Assembly (NCBI GenBank): GCA_003290165.1
Contig: QNQO01001154.1
Location: 62,001 to 126,000, forward strand
Direction: 5' to 3'
Length of the DNA: 64,000 nt
Origin: Berberis thunbergii
Lineage: Eukaryota > Streptophyta > Magnoliopsida > Ranunculales > Berberidaceae
Of this stretch, positions 56,001 to 64,000 are shown piece after piece (positions within the stretch are counted from its first letter, which is position 1; the number at the start of each line of letters is the position of its first letter). The notes under the pieces are model-generated. The model ran no database searches. It saw only the letters and a list, made by a program, of their open reading frames with translations, and was not told the DNA's origin. Made by a program: the position numbers and the translations under genes.

Positions 56001-57344
56001 AAAAATCTCTAATGGGATTTCAATCTCCCAATCTTAAGGGCATACACGCTTCTCTACCTCGAGCGAACTCCCCAAAATGTCATAAGCTCATCATAAGAAA
56101 ATAATTAGAGATGCCTTGGAGGATTTTAGAGAATTGAAATCAAGCACGGGATCAAACCTAAATCTCCCTTCATGCACGTTAGCGAAAACTGAGTTTGGTA
56201 TTGTGCACTTAGAGCAAAAAGAGTTAGGAACCAAACTCTCAGAGTCTATTGGCAAATTAGGCGTAAAGCTGGAAAAGACCATTTGACGGAGGGAGGGGGA
56301 AGAGGATATAGAGTACATGAAGGACTATTGTTTCATTAAACCAGTCTTGTCAAGATTTTAGCAGAGCAGAGTCCAAAATGAGGAGTTCATATAAATTGTC
56401 ATTGAATTTCTTAAGATTTGCATAACTATGCTATGGGTTTCTTTTCTTCTTTTTGGCCGGGGATAGTTACTCCATAGTTTTTTTTTTTCACTCTATTCTG
56501 ATTTCTACTTGAACAATGCAATTTCTTTCTTAGTTGATATATTGCATTATTGTTATAGACAAAAGAAAATGCCAATAATAATAGTTGAATCACATAAGAA
56601 AGATGGCACAGATGGAAAAGAGAGCAGTGAGTTATACCTATGTGCCATGACAGTCACTGTATCTGCCAAACTCATGGTTCTACTCTGACACGCTGAGACA
56701 CACGAAGCAAGAAAGGAAGTTCTAAGAGCTGCTCTTGTAAAGTCAAATGCACCATTAGAGATGATCTTCTTAATCAACCCCGTAATCCCTTCTAATTCTT
56801 GATGTGTACTAAGGAACCAGATGGAATCCAAGGAAATGCATAAGGCGTCATTAAGTGTCTGTGGGTCTGCCAACAGAATCAGACTCTCAGAGAGCTCCCA
56901 ATCATGAGAGCTGACTGCATTTTGAAACAATTTCCCGAGCTCAATCCTGTCGTGTCTGCTTAGCTTCTTATCATGCCCATTTTTATCCTTTTTCTGGATC
57001 TCAAAATCTGCAACAGCCATCCTTGACTTAAGCTTCTTGGCACTGCCGCTGCAACTACATCCACCTCCACCTGCTGCTGCTGCAGATATTCTGTGATCTT
57101 TACTAAGAAGTGGCGCTTCTCTTGAGAAAACAACATCACCTCCCTCTTCTTTTTCCAATGCAGAAACATCATCTTCTTCTCCTTGTTCTTCCTCTTTTTG
57201 AGCTGGACTTGAGATCACTCCTCCAATTTCATCAGTTTCCATTGCTGCTGCGCACAAAGAGGTTTCTTCAGAAGCACCTAACTCGTTGACCACCGAATGC
57301 TGCAACCCATCTCTTTCCGCCACAAATCCAATCTCCCCTTCCAT
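43065..57344 (-). CDS. SKIP35: SKIP35-like ankyrin-repeat protein (SKP1-interacting partner 35), three exons, late frameshift
   Basis: Exons on the minus strand: 57344-56638, 47171-46739, 43870-43065; introns 9466 and 2868 bp, both GT-AG with matching phases. Order: acidic, low-complexity N-terminus (KEEEQGEEDD, GGGGCSCSG); a conserved block (RHDRIELGKLFQNAVSSHD, LILLADPQTLNDALCISL); a middle block (FTEWALKCIGFHSRC, LAGNQLTGKDFTEAFDAACF); ankyrin-like repeats (GGADNVNQCFLEASRFGSTE, LVEEGNAVAFLGPLMRAAER, VQWFVQRGCKDMELCLAL). The Arabidopsis SKIP35 protein was named as a partner of SKP1, the SCF ubiquitin-ligase adaptor; I see no F-box. One base is missing near 43190: the conserved C-terminus (GRELLTVLEHHLPPFL) continues in the next frame to TAG 43067-43065, for about 648 residues. 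Uncorrected, an unrelated tail would follow. Confidence 0.92.
44026..44375. mobile_element. MITE-like repeat, second copy of the 4905-5441 family
   Basis: Interior matches 4988-5180; right end TTTTTTAAGACACTG is a variant of the CAGTGTTCTAAAAA TIR. Lies in SKIP35 intron 2. Confidence 0.6.
44940..45510 (+). mobile_element. LINE ORF2 fragment (region before and into RT)
   Basis: Broken frames: REISKEEILSALKAPEIEV near 45010, then an FITLIPK-like segment (FFSSLKSKVQFLSLISSVAK near 45200). Antisense to SKIP35, in intron 2. Confidence 0.6.
45515..46250 (-). mobile_element. LINE ORF2 C-terminal fragment
   Basis: Minus strand reads DRWVWKEDREGGFSVGSYF near 46010, the D-W-W--G-FSV signature that precedes the LINE zinc finger, then LVWKKSVFFHVDGY. 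Opposite in direction to the piece at 44940-45510, so two insertions or one inverted. Confidence 0.6.
46588..46630. repeat. TA repeat followed by poly-T
   Basis: (TA)n running into an uninterrupted T run in SKIP35 intron 2, about 110 bases from the exon 2 donor. Confidence 0.9.
46739..47171 (-). CDS. SKIP35: SKIP35-like gene, exon 2
   Basis: Acceptor ATATCAG; starts (R)LHERLQECNGDEVLKAEAG, ends STELVRILLQ; donor CAG|GTAAAT. 433 nt, fully open. Confidence 0.93.
48128..48415. mobile_element. Decayed hAT MITE of the CAGTGTTCTAAAAA family
   Basis: AAATTCTAAAAACTGC at the left and CCATTTTTAGAATAG at the right, with GGCGAGCAGGGGACTAGC and CCCGCCTAGGCC inside. In SKIP35 intron 1. Confidence 0.65.
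48416..50330. other. SKIP35 intron 1, no feature recognised
   Basis: AT-rich sequence without a recognisable domain, RNA gene or paired transposon ends. A short duplication (GTAACATGAGTAATTTT-like) at 49473 and 49558. Confidence 0.45.
50333..50425. mobile_element. Tourist-like MITE end fragment
   Basis: AAGGGTGTGTGTGGTTGC then ATGGAATCC, the left end of the family at 10565-10900. The right end was not found. Confidence 0.5.
51048..51215. repeat. 84-bp tandem duplication
   Basis: ATATTCAATGGAG(T/C)CCATCCCTC begins at 51048 and 51132, followed in both by TATTCATAGATCTCAA and TCATCCTT. Confidence 0.92.
52790..53870. other. Insertion between two LINE halves, class unknown
   Basis: Separates the RT and C-terminal parts of the LINE. 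Includes an AAT microsatellite and, on the minus strand (53830-53510), an open frame rich in Thr, Pro, Asn and Ser without a recognised domain. It might be retroelement leader or gag sequence; no LTR pair was found. Confidence 0.4.
52987..53055. repeat. AAT microsatellite
   Basis: About 23 AAT units with one TGA interruption; a likely length-variable marker. Confidence 0.97.
55010..55745 (-). mobile_element. LINE ORF2 C-terminal fragment
   Basis: Minus-strand broken frames resemble the zinc-finger tail of LINE ORF2: AVCYVKEISISHVFRQCSFA near 55400 and the tryptophan-rich end near 55200 (GYYGKKGTVESLEGRC). Confidence 0.5.
55800..55819. repeat. TG microsatellite
   Basis: (TG)10 in SKIP35 intron 1. 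Confidence 0.95.
56638..57344 (-). CDS. SKIP35: SKIP35-like gene, exon 1 with start codon
   Basis: ATG at 57344-57342 (MEGEIGFVAERDGL). 235 codons plus 2 nt, ending SLADTVTVMAHR. Donor CATAG|GTATAA. The open frame past the donor is intron read-through. Sequence between residues about 50 and 110 is low-complexity; the rest is strongly conserved. Confidence 0.92.
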
Positions 57345-57996
57345 TTATCTATCTTCCCACTTAGACTTGTGAACCAAAAACCGGAAACCAATTAAACACA
57401 ATTTCCTCTTCTCTTGATAAAGGCAGAGACACAGATAGATAGATTCTATCAAACAAAAAGGAATACACTTCCTCCCAAGTCCAGTAGATAACTTAACCGA
57501 GATACTGAAATCAAACTATACAACAACTTGGAAATATAAGTCACCGATTACCGATCGAAATCGAAATGGAATCCCCTATTCTTCTTCAAAACCAGTATCA
57601 ATTGGAAGAAAGCGAAATCAAACCATAGTAGTATCGAATTCGGTTCGGTTCAGTAGAAAGGAATCAATCAACAAAACATGGAATGGAAGGAAGCGATTCC
57701 CACTTCAGCCAACCACCACCCACCGTGTGTTCACCAAACAAACTCCACCTGAAGAAGAAGAAGAAAGACCCATGGACGATTTTCATCAACACAGAGATTT
57801 TATTTGATTTGATGATACGACATATGTAAAAAATATGCAAAAATAAAAAATTGAACGACAATAAAAGGAGAAAAAGAAAAAACAGAATAAAATAGAGTAT
57901 GAAAACCTGGGTTGATTGGGAAAGCTGGAGAGAGACGCAGAGAGAGCAAAGCGGCATACAAGATAATAATCACAATAAAATGAGTAATGTATTTTA
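57345..57996 (-). other. SKIP35 5' leader / proximal upstream region
   Basis: Between the ATG and the duplicated segment. No conserved ORF. A GA/CT-rich patch (57745-57770) and purine-rich stretches could belong to the 5' UTR; the transcription start was not placed. Confidence 0.35.
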
Positions 57997-58289
57997 TATT
58001 TTCTTCCGAAATTCTTTTTTTTTTTTTTCCTATTTTTCCTTTTTTCTGGAATAGAGAATATATAATGACGAGTAACCATGCCGGTGCGAAAATTAAATAT
58101 CCAAATAAAACCAAGACAAAATTTTATCGTCAATTTAATTTTCACGTGTCACCATAAAACTCTACAAATCTAGGGTTTGCACCCAAATATAAAGGTGGTG
58201 GCCAAATGTGGCTAGTTGGCGCAAACCTAATTTCGTAAGGAGTCAAAAGATGACATGCGAAAAGGGGGAAAGAAGTCACGTGCTAAGGT
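57997..58289 (-). promoter_or_regulatory. SKIP35 upstream segment, copy A (TATA-like, two G-boxes)
   Basis: Holds a TATATA stretch (58059-58066) usable on the minus strand about 720 bp before the ATG, and two CACGTG G-boxes (58143-58148, 58277-58282), the first in CACGTGTC context typical of ABA-response elements. Duplicated in direct orientation at 61471-61759. Promoter role is inferred from position. Confidence 0.5.
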
Positions 58290-58669
58290 TGTGAAAACGC
58301 TACTAAATAGTAAATGATTTTTTTCAGAGATTAAACAAGAAAGAGAACAAAAAAATTTCTAGGTACTATTATGTCATTTGTTCTTTATTTTATTTTATTT
58401 GTTTTGCATATAAGATAGTTGTGTGAAAATAATAATTTTTTCAGTCTTCGACAATGTAAGTTTTGCACGAAACTTAAATAACCAAAAAATACTTTAAAAA
58501 AAAACCTATTAATAATTTAGTACCGGAAAACATAGATCATTAAAGAGTGGCAACGAGGCGGATTTTGCCATATTCATCCCTAACCCGCCAAGAAAAAAAT
58601 ATCCCTAGTAGTGGTTGTATATTAAGTATTTTGTTTAGAGATTCCTTGTTGAACGTTATTTATCTTGTT

Positions 58670-59280
58670 CATAATGATGATGACAGTGGTTATGGTATTG
58701 GTATTGTGGTGGTGATGGCATTGGCGCTGGTGCTGGTGCTGGTGCTGGTGATTGTGGATATAGTTGTGGGTGGTGGAGATGATGGCAATGGTTATGGTTG
58801 TGGACCTAGTGGTATCATTCGTATGGTGGTGGTTGTTGGTGGTAGTGGTGATGTCAATGACTGTGGTTGGTGGTGGCGTGATGACAACGATGGTTGTGGT
58901 TGTGTTTTTAGTATTTGGTTTGAAAATTTCTTATTTAACCTTACTCTATCTTATTGGTAGTTGTGATGGTGATGGGAGCAGTTGTGGTTTTGGTATCATA
59001 GTGGTAGTGGTGGTGATTGTGGATATGGTTGTGGGTGATGGAGATGATGACAATGGTTGTGGTAGTTGGTGGTGGTGGTGATGATGACAGTGATTGTTGG
59101 TGGCGGTAATGATAGTGATGGTTGTGACGGTATTTGTGTTTGTGGGGTGGCAGAGAAGGTGGTTGTGGTATTGGTATCTTGGTGAAAAATACCATTGACT
59201 ATAGGAGTAGCGGTTGTGGTGTGGAAGTATTGTCGGTGGTGGAGGTGGTCGCTACGGTTACAAAGGTGTTGGTGACAGTT
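58670..59280. repeat. GGT/GTG/GAT-rich low-complexity tract
   Basis: Long stretches of TGGTGGTGATGG-type words on the + strand with long but compositional open frames. A weaker similar patch lies at 62190-62380. Confidence 0.85.
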
Positions 59281-59589
59281 ATTTGATATTCACGTAATTA
59301 TTACATAATTTATCCCTTAATTTATATATGTTAGTGTTTCAATTATTATATTTTATCATAATTATTTCGTTTTCACGTCTTTGTAGGAATTTGAGCGTAA
59401 ACGATGAAATCGCATTAAGGCGACAATTTGAGGAATTATCAATTGGTTGATTCTAGTGGTGGTACAAAGTAATGGATCACATATCTAAACCTTACCCAAA
59501 TAAGCCTAACTCACCTATTACCTACGCCCAAGTCCGAAAGTTAACCTAAGCCCAAACCCAACCTAGGAGAATAGAGAAAACCTATTTAG

Positions 59590-61090
59590 AATCTGGATTT
59601 CTCTTTTGCTAGGGTTCTCATTTTTCCTATCTTTTTCCAGCCACCACGTCGCTCCTTTCCACGTTTCTTCCTCCTCTTATCTACTCCTTGGCAGAGACAT
59701 AGATACATTCGTCTCTCGCCACTAACCAACCACCATCTCACTCCACGTCCCTATCGCAACTACCGTCACAAACAACCACTACTCGAATCCTTCCTATTTT
59801 CGTCTCTCTTTCTCACTATTTCACTCTCTCACGACCACCGTCACAAGCAGTGCAACACAACCAACCCGCTGCACCACCTCGCAACAGGAAGCACCGCCCC
59901 TGTTCCTCTCCTCATTCTCTCGTCCCTCTCCTGTTTCTCTTTTTCGTCTTGTATTTGTCTTCATTCCACGAGCCACCATCAGAGCATCGTCTCTTGCGAA
60001 ACAGCAAACAGGGAGCACCGCCCCTGCTTCTCTCCGAGCACTCTTCATGTTTTCTTCTTCTCTCGCATATCTCCCTCACTTTGTCTCCCTTTCTTTCAGG
60101 TATTGGAGCCAAACGGAGAAGAAGAATGACGAGCAACTCACGAAACGCAGGACGCGACTCGCTGGAGATGAATAGCGGAGAATTTTGGTGGGAGAAAAAC
60201 TGATTTGGTTATATGCCTCGTGCGTTTCTGCTCTGTACCACTGCAAAGTAACTATTCCAAATCAGGTTGTTCGCACCCTAGATTTTGTCAGAGACACCAC
60301 AGAGCGTTGTAACAGTTTCTTAGGATGTGCGTTCATGCTTAGATGGATTCCACCTACACCAGTGTTGTGACGTCATTCACCGTGATCTTCTAGACCCTGT
60401 GTCAAGGCGAAGATGAAACCACAGAGTTTCCTAAAGTTTGTCGTATCTAAATTTATTGTTTTCCATATGCTTGAATGTTCAACACAATTGATTTCTGAAT
60501 TTCAATAATTTGCTTTCACCGATTATATCAAGAATAATTATCTAGACTAATCGGTAATTAGAAGTTCCCTTTATTGATATTCAAAATATGTTTAATCAAT
60601 TAATTTGAATTTGTGATTGTGTGTGCCGTAAGAAGACATATAATGCTAGGGGTTTAGAACTAGTTAAAATAAACTTATGATTTTGTGTGTCGTAGAAATA
60701 CATGCAATGCTAGGGGTTTAGGCCTTTGCTGAAATCAATTGCGAACTTAGATTAATCTTTAGGTTAGTTGTGTTAATTCTTGATAACAATAATTTGGATT
60801 ACACAAATCTCAAAGAACTTGTGGTGGATTCAATGTCTCGGTCCACTCTCATATCATCTTATCAGTTTAATATTTAAGTGTTCAATTTCATTATCTTAAT
60901 TTAGTAATTTACATATGTTGTAACCCCCAACTCTAAATTAGTTTAAATAAGTCTAAGATTTTGACTATCTCGTCAATCCTCGTGGGATCGACCCGTATTT
61001 GCCACTTTCTAATAGTTAGACAACCGTTCACTTGCGGTATTACAATTATGGTTTATTAGCTTATTAATTTAGGTTAAAAAAAATCTGCAT
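59590..61090 (+). other. LTR-like or retroelement-derived sequence, uncertain
   Basis: A pyrimidine-rich leader (59590-60110) is followed near 60975-61050 by TCCTCGTGGGATCGACCCG and a TTCACTTGCGGTATTAC end, wording I associate with LTRs of plant gypsy elements. A direct repeat ATGCTAGGGGTTTAG at 60642 and 60707. No partner LTR or protein domain is visible. Confidence 0.35.
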
Positions 61091-61470
61091 CATTATCCTA
61101 TGGTGGTTACGATGAGTGTGAAGGTACTAGTGGTTATAGTTGTTAAAATGATATGTCATCCATGTGTTGATTCACATTATTGATACGCACAAAATATACA
61201 AAAAAAATAATTACCTCTAAATTTATATAAGTTGATCAATTTTGGGTGGCCTTGTCAAGTCTAATTGTGATGTATTTCTATTACGCAGGTCAAAAGATGT
61301 TTTGAGGATGAAAATGGTGTTAACAAGATTTGAAGAGCTGCAAATCGAAGAGTCAACCAAAATGTCACATATGCACTTTAGCTATGGTGGTATATAAAAT
61401 TGTAACTTGACCATTAAAGGGACATATTGGACCCATTGGACATATAAAAATTAAAGGGACATATTGGACA

Positions 61471-61759
61471 TATTTTCTTCCGAAATTCTTTTTTTTTTTC
61501 CTATTTTTCCTTTTTTCTGGAATAGAGAATATATAATGACTAGTAACCATGCCAGTGCGAAAATTAAATATCCAAATAAAACCAAGACAAATTTTATCGC
61601 CAATTTAATTTTCACGTGTCACCATAAAACTCTACAAATCTAGGGTTTGCACCCAAATATAAAGATGGTGTCCAAATGTGGCTAGTTGGCGCAAACCTAA
61701 CTTCGTAAGGAGTCAAAAGATGACATGCGAAAAGGGGGAAAGAAGTCACGTGCTAAGGT
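61471..61759. repeat. Duplicate (copy B) of the SKIP35 upstream segment
   Basis: Matches 57997-58289 with about ten substitutions and a shorter T run; both G-boxes are kept (61613-61618, 61747-61752). It is followed at once by a third, partial piece (61757-61801: GTGGTGGCCAAATGTGGCT through AACTTCGTAA) that repeats 58194-58240. Confidence 0.95.
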
Positions 61760-61801
61760 GGTGGCCAAATGTGGCTAGTTGGCGCAAACCTAACTTCGTA
61801 A

Positions 61802-62809
61802 ATGCACGATTGTAAACTCAACGAATAATCAAATATATTTAATAAGCATTGTCACCTAATTGCCCAAATAGTCAAATCCAATGGTCAATTGCAAATTCCT
61901 CCAAGTCTAATTTGCTGAAATGTTTCATACATGAAAAAATCAGTGTGATTTATGATGCAATAATGTCTAATTAGTAGTATATAATTTTAATTTTTCAATC
62001 AAGTGATCAACCAAATAGGAAATAGCCCCATTGATTTAGTATCCAATAATTTTTTTTCAATATTCACACACTTCACAAATACACATTAAATAGGAAGGAG
62101 ATATGAGATAAATTGTTACATACCTTTGACGGGAGATGACGATCAACACCAATGACAAGCCCAAGTCACCACTAAGAACTGAAAAAGAGATGGTGGGGGT
62201 AGGGCGATTGTCGTGGAGGTGATGGGGCGACAATTATGGCATTGTTGTGGTGATAATGATGGTTGTGCTCTGTTGGTGATGACGTGGTGTGGTGTATGCG
62301 TGGGTAGTAGTGGCATTGCGACAACAATGGTGTGGTTGTGGAGTTGTAGTAGTTATAAGGGTAGGGTGGTTAATGGTGGTTGATATTAAAAAATTATACT
62401 GGTTACAGTAAAAGTCAAGGAAAATCTTATAAAGTCAACATAGAATGTTGGTTTTCCTCCCATTAGGCTCATTTGGAGAGAAAAAAACTTTCAAAAGATT
62501 CATAATTTTCCGTAAAACAACCACTAAAAAAATTTGAAAATTAAAGATTGACACATTATGGAGAAAAAATACATTGTGAGTGCCCATTTAGGACCCAACT
62601 GGATTCATTTTCACTTAGGGACACTAGATACACACGACTAAATGAAAACTATATCATTTAAGCTAAAATATTAGAAAATTAAATATTCACATAAACTATA
62701 TTGATTAGTTTTGCTTTGGGGTTTGTACCATATGTGCTTAATCCCCCAATTTCGATTGATCACAAAGGAAGTCACCAAATAAGGTAATATGTCAACCCAT
62801 TTGTTGTGT
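61802..62809. other. Intergenic, no gene recognised
   Basis: AT-rich with a GGTGG-rich patch (62190-62380). No recognisable ORF or repeat end. Confidence 0.45.
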
Positions 62810-64000
62810 TCGTATTTGTTAAGTTCTCTACACTTTATCTCAATTTGTATTGGCTATATTGATACACATGCATTGTTGGATGAAATGTGTGAATGAAAAT
62901 ATCCATTTTTAACTTTTGCTATTGTTTTTTATATGTGCTCGAAATGAAAGGTAAGTATTGAAACTTGAAAGTTATTTGTTCAATGATATAATATGCTCAC
63001 TGATGTTATTTTATTTCCTCCTTATACATCTATATGGCGTTCAATTTAAGGGAATATGTTTTTATGAACTTTTGAGCTAGGGTACATTTTCCATGCTATG
63101 GTATGTTTGTGAATCTTATTTTTATGTCTCTGTGTGGTGGTCTTTTTAGATGTCGAAGGGGTACATCTGCAACTCATATTTTAATTCATGTAATATCTAA
63201 GTGTTGGTTGTATCGATGCGAGTTTTTAAACATACTAAATTGTTTGGTACTAATTACTCTGTATTAGACATCGGTGATGGTTTCAGTACTTTTTCGGCAT
63301 CAGTATACTGCAAGACATAACCGTTTCATGAACTGTTTGGTCAATCATATTTATTACTAGTATAGATTACTCAATACATTTTCCTTACAAGTTAACAACC
63401 CATTGAACCCACTTCTATAACCTACATTAATTGATTGCATTAGGGCTAACTTACGTATTTTTATCAATTTGGTACAAAAAAAAAATTTGATATGACATTG
63501 ACTTCAATTTCATTGACATATAAGTGATCGGTCTATCTTACAATTACTAAGGTAATTATATATTTGTCTCATTAAGTTATTTTAGTTTTGAACCGAAGAG
63601 CATGAAACTTCTTCTTTTGTAAGTCACGAGTGAATCTAAACTTTGGATTTTAGAGATTAACTTCAATGTCTCCAATCCAATCTAATTTACAACTCGAATT
63701 TAGTGGCTTTCTAAAATTAAACGACAAAACCGTTTTATTTAAGCGACAACTACAGTACATTCATAACATATGCCTTATTGCTCGCATCACTCTTGCATAT
63801 TCTGTTTAGAGCCTAAGATCATGACACTTCTTCCATTTTAGCGGAACAAGCGAACTAAAACTTCGGATTTCAGACATTGACTTCAATGTCAACAATCAAA
63901 TCCAACTCACAACTCGAATTTAGTTAAATAGATAGTTGAACGAAAAAACCATATTCTTTCAACAACGACTACATCACACTGATGACAGATGAATTGTTAT
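62810..64000. repeat. Unclassified repeat block, copy R2 (runs off the window)
   Basis: Second copy of 39603-40966, same orientation, without the SINE. The tandem units begin near 63597 and 63813. The window ends inside the second unit. Confidence 0.88.

Noticed and set aside
58547..59195. Open frames of 84-137 codons on both strands
   Set aside because: They follow from GGT/GTG repeats; composition is almost only Val, Gly, Asp, Met or on the other strand His, Pro, Thr.
59850..60203. 117-codon ORF as a gene
   Set aside because: Pyrimidine-rich leader-like DNA, no conserved motif, overlapping ORFs on the other strand.

Overview
This is nuclear DNA from a flowering plant. The three host genes are split by spliceosomal introns, two of them belong to plant-type families (a SKIP35-like ankyrin protein and a TlyA-type RNA methyltransferase with S4 domain), and the rest is AT-rich sequence full of plant transposons: L1-type LINE pieces, hAT elements and their MITEs, a Tourist-like MITE, a Ty3/gypsy chromovirus relic and a tRNA-type SINE. 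Very long introns loaded with LINEs suggest a non-grass angiosperm with a fairly large genome; I cannot name the species.

Layout. (1) Positions 1-12279, + strand: the 3' seven exons of a TlyA/FtsJ-like rRNA methyltransferase gene. The first visible exon is only bases 1-57 and is joined to the next by a 7.15-kb GC-AG intron. Exon 2 carries a 1-bp insertion that breaks the frame. (2) 12326-21831: intergenic, with a decayed chromovirus pol region, a 54-bp tandem repeat, a 2.18-kb terminal-inverted-repeat element that carries a malectin-like gene fragment (a Pack-type candidate), a 190-bp tandem duplication and a strong 160-bp hairpin. (3) 21832-39190, - strand: an intact six-exon gene for a 174-residue conserved plant protein of unknown function. 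Its fourth intron is 16.4 kb and holds a 4.8-kb hAT element with a broken transposase, a LINE inside that, a nested pair of DNA elements, and more LINEs and MITEs. (4) 39191-43064: intergenic repeat block (a header plus roughly 210-bp tandem units), with a SINE insertion whose empty site is visible in a second copy at the far end of the window, and a CCCTAA tract. (5) 43065-57344, - strand: SKIP35, three exons, introns of 2.9 and 9.5 kb filled with LINE pieces; a 1-bp deletion near the end of the last exon breaks the C-terminal frame. (6) 57345-64000: SKIP35 upstream region with a 290-bp segment duplicated 3.5 kb further upstream, GGT/GTG-rich low-complexity DNA, an LTR-like stretch, and the second copy of the repeat block.

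The genes are unrelated housekeeping or regulatory loci, not an operon. Two otherwise well-conserved genes each showing one single-base indel and no other lesion makes residual long-read assembly error a serious alternative to pseudogenisation. I found no new multi-gene system. The most distinctive items are the Pack-type malectin element, the exon-like ORF that replaces the middle of a LINE reverse transcriptase (36177-36482), the duplicated SKIP35 upstream segment, and the unclassified repeat family flanking SKIP35.
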